Source of the DNA: Caldisericia bacterium
GTDB lineage: Bacteria > Caldisericota > Caldisericia > B22-G15
Reading direction: 5' to 3'
Assembly (NCBI GenBank): GCA_021158845.1
Contig: JAGGSY010000053.1
Location: 1-8,904 of the forward strand
DNA: 8,904 nucleotides
Shown here: piece by piece, positions 6,352-8,904 of the stretch
Numbering within the stretch: position 1 is the first letter of the stretch
Layout of the letters: every line of letters begins with the position of its first letter
The notes under the pieces: generated by a model
Told to the model about the DNA's origin: nothing
What the model saw: the letters and a program-made list of their open reading frames with translations, nothing else
The model's database searches: none
Position numbers and translations under genes: made by a program

Positions 6352-7460
6352 AAAAGATATTTAAGTTTCTTTTAAGGAGAGATGTTTTAATTGCGATTCT
6401 TGTTGTAATTGCGTTCCTATTTATCCTTCTATCATCTGGTTTCTCACTGGTTTCTTCAATTCTCATAGATGCTTCTATATTTACAATTATTACTCTTAGC
6501 TTGAATCTTGAAACAGGTTTAACAGGTGTCCCTCAGTTTGGAAGGGTGATAGCAATTATCGCTGGTGCCTTTGCAGTTGGTGCAATTCCAGGGAGAATTA
6601 TGGCTCTGTTTATGCATCTTCCAGCAGGAGCAGAGTATGCAAACGATGCAGTGAATTATAAGGTAGTACCTGTTATAAATAAGCTCTTGGAGAGTAATCC
6701 TGCTCTTTCCATTCTTGTATTAATAATAAGTCTTGTAATTGCAGCTATTTTTGGAGCTATCATGGGATGGATTACATCAAGACCAGCAATTAGATTAAAA
6801 GAAGCTTATCTTGGAATATCATTGCTTGCCATTGGAGATTTCTTAATGTGGGTTGGTCACAACTGGGAACCTCTTGTTGGTGGTACTACTGCAGTCTTTG
6901 TTCCAGATCCATTGAGAGCTTTTGGCGTTAATAGAATGGTAATGGCTCTGATTATGACTGTAGTTCTTGCAATAATTTCCTATATTATAGTGGAGAAACT
7001 AAACCGCTCTCCATTTGGAAGAACTTTAAGAATGCATAGAGATTCAGATCTTGCGATGAGTGTTTATGGTAAAGATAAGGTAAAAGTTAGAACGAGAAGT
7101 TTGGTTATAGGTGCCGCTTTGGCTGCTGTTGCTGGTGGAGCCTATGTTATATATACAGGAACATGTACTGCCATAAGTTTTACCCGTCTTAACTGGACAT
7201 TCTGGCCATGGGCGTACATGATGCTCGGAGGAATTGGCAGTAATACAGGAGTTGTTCTCGGAGTACTTGCCCTTGCAGTAGCAAGGTCAATGATAGTTAT
7301 ATACAGGGGATCTGTCTTTGGTTTCCTTATGAATTGGGGAATTGATCCAATATGGCTTGAGTACACTCTTCTTGGTGCAGTAATCATTATAATAATTCTG
7401 TTCCTTCCTCAGGGTCTTGTTCCAGAGAAAACCGAGACTATTTACCTTCTGAAAGGGTGA
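6348..7460 (+). CDS. livM: ABC importer permease, LivM-like
   Basis: This is the second channel subunit (370 residues, about eight to ten hydrophobic segments). Family hallmarks are GLTGVPQFGRVIAIIAGAF near residues 58-76, YLGISLLAIGDFLMWV in mid-protein, the coupling loop FGRTLRMHRDSDLAMSVYGKD with VIGAALAAVAGGAY after it, and the terminal FLPQGLVPEK. Between the second conserved block and the next hydrophobic segment there is a longer hydrophilic stretch than in E. coli LivM, roughly residues 83-120 (PGRIMALFMHLPAGAEYAND onward), which would form an enlarged external loop and could contact the binding protein. AAGGAG at 6335-6340 and the 4-base overlap with the LivH-like gene set the start. 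It is the last gene of the importer operon and is followed by convergent terminator-like repeats. Confidence 0.92.
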   Translation: MKKIFKFLLRRDVLIAILVVIAFLFILLSSGFSLVSSILIDASIFTIITLSLNLETGLTGVPQFGRVIAIIAGAFAVGAIPGRIMALFMHLPAGAEYANDAVNYKVVPVINKLLESNPALSILVLIISLVIAAIFGAIMGWITSRPAIRLKEAYLGISLLAIGDFLMWVGHNWEPLVGGTTAVFVPDPLRAFGVNRMVMALIMTVVLAIISYIIVEKLNRSPFGRTLRMHRDSDLAMSVYGKDKVKVRTRSLVIGAALAAVAGGAYVIYTGTCTAISFTRLNWTFWPWAYMMLGGIGSNTGVVLGVLALAVARSMIVIYRGSVFGFLMNWGIDPIWLEYTLLGAVIIIIILFLPQGLVPEKTETIYLLKG

Positions 7461-7482
7461 AGAGAATATATGAAAAGATTAT

Positions 7483-7510
7483 AAAGAAGAAATAGTTTAA
7501 CTTCTTTTCT
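7483..7510 (+). terminator. Weak terminator-like hairpin after the importer operon
   Basis: AAAGAAG (7483-7489) pairs with CTTCTTT (7501-7507), and three more A-U pairs may form inside, followed by TTCT. The stem is AU-rich and would be weak, so it is at most an accessory stop; the stronger candidate is the inverted repeat at 7539-7600. Confidence 0.35.
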
Positions 7511-7538
7511 AAGTTGGGGGTGTGGTGGTTTGTTAAAT

Positions 7539-7600
7539 TCTAAAAATAGGGGTTGGGGTTTGAAATAAAACGGTAAGAACTCTCAACCCCTATTTTTAGA
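7539..7600. terminator. 17-bp perfect inverted repeat, probable bidirectional terminator
   Basis: TCTAAAAATAGGGGTTG (7539-7555) is repeated as its exact reverse complement at 7584-7600, with a 28-base spacer. Each strand therefore reads A-run, G-rich stem, C-rich stem, T-run, the pattern of an intrinsic terminator that works in both directions, and it sits where two operons converge. It lies inside the coding sequence: the left arm holds the last kinase codons and its stop, the right arm encodes SLKIGVE. The loop is long for a terminator, and no free T-run follows the stem. Confidence 0.65.
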
Positions 7601-8400
7601 GAATCTTTAATTGATAAACCTTTAATAATGCCATATATAAATCCAGCAGCAAAAAAGTCTCCTGCTCCAGTTGGATTAATTATCCTTCCCCTTTTTCCAC
7701 TGATCTTTATAAAAACCTCTTTATCTATGTAAAAAGCACCCTTTTCTCCTCTGGTAATTACTGCTCTATCCATGTATTTTAATAATTCTTCTCTTATCCT
7801 GGAAGGTTCATTTTCTCCTGCGAATAGTTGTGCTTCTTTTTCATTCATAAATATGAATGAGAAATCTCTTAAAAGGTTGAGTATCTTTTCTTTTCTCTTC
7901 AAAAGAACTTTTGAGAATGATAATGTTACAATTTTTTTCTTTACAATGTGCCTTATTCTATCAAAAATTTTAAAACCAGTTTCTTCAGAGAAGAGATAGG
8001 GCGATATGTGAATAATGCTTGATCTTTCCAGCAAATCAACCCATCTTTTCTCAAACTGCAAGTATCCATTGGCTCCTTTAAAACCAATCATTGCCTTTTC
8101 ATCATTCTTAACCAGTATATAGACTATACCAGTAGTGGCATTCACTTTTTGAATGAAGGATGTATCAACAAGCCTCTCTATTTTTTTAACAATGTAGTCT
8201 CCTATAACATCGTTTCCAATAGCTCCTATTAAGGTAACATCCACTGAATTTATCGCTAAGGAAATTGCTGTGTTTAAAGCTGCACCCCCTGGTCTTATGG
8301 AGATGTCCTTAGGATGAATTGATTCCTCCTTGGTGGGAAATCTGTCCACAAAACCCATAATATCAAGATTTATATCCCCAATAACAACCACTTTTTTCAC
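7540..8400 (-). CDS. PfkB-family carbohydrate/nucleoside kinase, short C-terminus
   Basis: This 286-residue cytoplasmic kinase of the ribokinase fold would move the ATP gamma-phosphate to a sugar or nucleoside hydroxyl. Motifs: VVVIGDINLDI at the N-terminus with D13 at the substrate site, RPGGAALNTA (G38-G39, N43), N186xxE189 (MNEKEAQLF) for magnesium, TRGEKGA at 216-222, and TGAGD with catalytic base D248. The substrate is not identifiable. The start is GTG at 8400, overlapping the nfo stop as GTGA; the ribosome-binding site (AGAGGG, 8412-8417) is weak and 11 bases away, so coupling to nfo probably matters. Only 38 residues follow D248, against about 54 in E. coli ribokinase, so the last helix appears missing. 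The final residues (SNPNPYF) fall on one arm of the 17-bp inverted repeat. Neither the motifs nor the frame show other damage. Confidence 0.88.
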   Translation of the reverse strand: MKKVVVIGDINLDIMGFVDRFPTKEESIHPKDISIRPGGAALNTAISLAINSVDVTLIGAIGNDVIGDYIVKKIERLVDTSFIQKVNATTGIVYILVKNDEKAMIGFKGANGYLQFEKRWVDLLERSSIIHISPYLFSEETGFKIFDRIRHIVKKKIVTLSFSKVLLKRKEKILNLLRDFSFIFMNEKEAQLFAGENEPSRIREELLKYMDRAVITRGEKGAFYIDKEVFIKISGKRGRIINPTGAGDFFAAGFIYGIIKGLSIKDSLKIGVESSYRFISNPNPYF

Positions 8401-8904
8401 TTATAAATTAGCCCTCTAAGAGTTTTTAAATCTTTAATGTATGCTTCCTCTCCTCCTGGGGTTTCAAGAATCATGGGAAGATTAGAAAATAGTTTATTAT
8501 TTACAAGGAATTTAAAAGCCTCCAGTCCTATTTCTCCATCACCAATATTTGTATGTCTATCCACCCTTGAACCTAAGGGAGTTTTAGAATCATTTATGTG
8601 AAAGACAAATAGGTTATCTAAACCAATTATTCTGTCAAATTCTTCAAGAACTCTCTGAAAATTTTCCTTACTTCTAATGTCATATCCAGCTTCAAATACA
8701 TGTGCTGTGTCAAAGCACACTCCCGCTCTTTGCCTGTTTTCTATCCCATCAATTATTTCTTTAATCTGCTCAAACCTATAACCTATGTTTGTTCCCTGCC
8801 CTGCAACTGTTTCCAGAAGTATTTTTACATCTGTGTGAGATGTTTTTCTAATGATAAAATTTATACTATCTATTATAATTTTTATTCCCTCTTCTTCACC
8901 ATAT
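8397..8904 (-). CDS. nfo: Endonuclease IV (AP endonuclease), 5' end outside window
   Basis: Endonuclease IV cuts DNA at abasic sites in base excision repair, using a three-zinc centre in a TIM barrel. The frame is open to the end of the window (YGEEEGIKIIIDSINFIIRK onward), so 168 C-terminal residues of about 280 are visible and the GTG at 8720 is an internal Val. Metal-ligand segments are all present: the Glu of ILLETVAGQG, D and H of CFDTAH, H of FVFHIND, D and H of SRVDRHTNIGDG, and the Glu of MILETPGG. ETVAGQGTNIGYRF and HVFEAGYD are also diagnostic. The TGA stop overlaps the GTG start of the kinase. The promoter and first part of the gene lie beyond the window. Confidence 0.96.
   Translation of the reverse strand, partial: YGEEEGIKIIIDSINFIIRKTSHTDVKILLETVAGQGTNIGYRFEQIKEIIDGIENRQRAGVCFDTAHVFEAGYDIRSKENFQRVLEEFDRIIGLDNLFVFHINDSKTPLGSRVDRHTNIGDGEIGLEAFKFLVNNKLFSNLPMILETPGGEEAYIKDLKTLRGLIYK

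Noticed and set aside
7516..7558. G-rich plus-strand stretch (GGGGG, GG, GG, then GGGGTTGGGG) as a G-quadruplex
   Set aside because: Only two-G tracts are available for a four-tract structure in the first part, and the later G-tracts are better explained as one arm of the inverted repeat.
8718..8720. GTG as the start codon of a short endonuclease IV-like gene
   Set aside because: Reading on to 8904 on the minus strand stays open and gives clear endonuclease IV sequence (ILLETVAGQGTNIGYRF), so the gene is cut by the window edge and is not a short form.
1..8904. Novel defence, mobile or CRISPR-type system
   Set aside because: I looked for repeats with spacers, transposase or integrase motifs, toxin-antitoxin pairs and terminal repeats; all genes belong to known families and none of these signals is present.

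Overview
The window is AT-rich bacterial chromosome with tightly packed genes, strong AGGAGG ribosome-binding sites, arginine written mostly as AGA/AGG, and proteins rich in Lys, Glu and Ile. This fits a low-GC, probably thermophilic bacterium (Dictyoglomota, Caldisericota, Thermotogota or thermophilic Firmicutes would all fit). I cannot fix the lineage from the sequence, and the lifestyle is inference.

Layout. (1) 1-2580, plus strand: the 3' part of prfB (peptide chain release factor 2, 5' end outside the window), a YitT/DUF2179 membrane protein and a PHP-domain metal-dependent hydrolase. Each gene overlaps the next, by 32 and 4 bases. (2) 2489-7460, plus strand: a complete branched-chain/hydrophobic amino acid (Liv/HAAT) type ABC importer in the order substrate-binding lipoprotein, LivG-like ATPase, LivF-like ATPase, LivH-like permease, LivM-like permease. 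(3) 7461-7539: a short convergent intergenic stretch. (4) 7540-8904, minus strand: endonuclease IV (5' end outside the window) followed by a PfkB-family kinase whose GTG start overlaps the nfo stop. All five parts of the importer are present. The solute is imported as a guess from family only; amino acid is most likely, but amides or urea are possible.

The most interesting part is not a new protein family but the control layer of the importer operon. A near-consensus sigma-70 promoter (TTGACA-16-TAAAAT) lies inside the last codons of the PHP gene. The predicted transcript would begin a few bases before an 11-base perfect Shine-Dalgarno sequence that has no start codon. That is followed by a 10-bp inverted repeat and then a second Shine-Dalgarno that serves the binding-protein gene. 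This resembles the STAB-SD mRNA stabiliser described for Bacillus thuringiensis cry3A. A terminator-like hairpin then lies between the binding-protein gene and the ATPase genes. Together these would make much more binding protein than membrane complex from one promoter.

Other points: the two ATPases look asymmetric, with both departures from consensus (LGGAQ signature in LivG, Gln in place of the H-loop His in LivF) falling in the same composite nucleotide site. A perfect 17-bp inverted repeat occupies the 3' end of the kinase gene, acting probably as a two-way terminator and possibly explaining a short kinase C-terminus. No RNA genes, CRISPR arrays, insertion sequences or phage genes were seen, and no gene-free stretch exceeds 300 bases.
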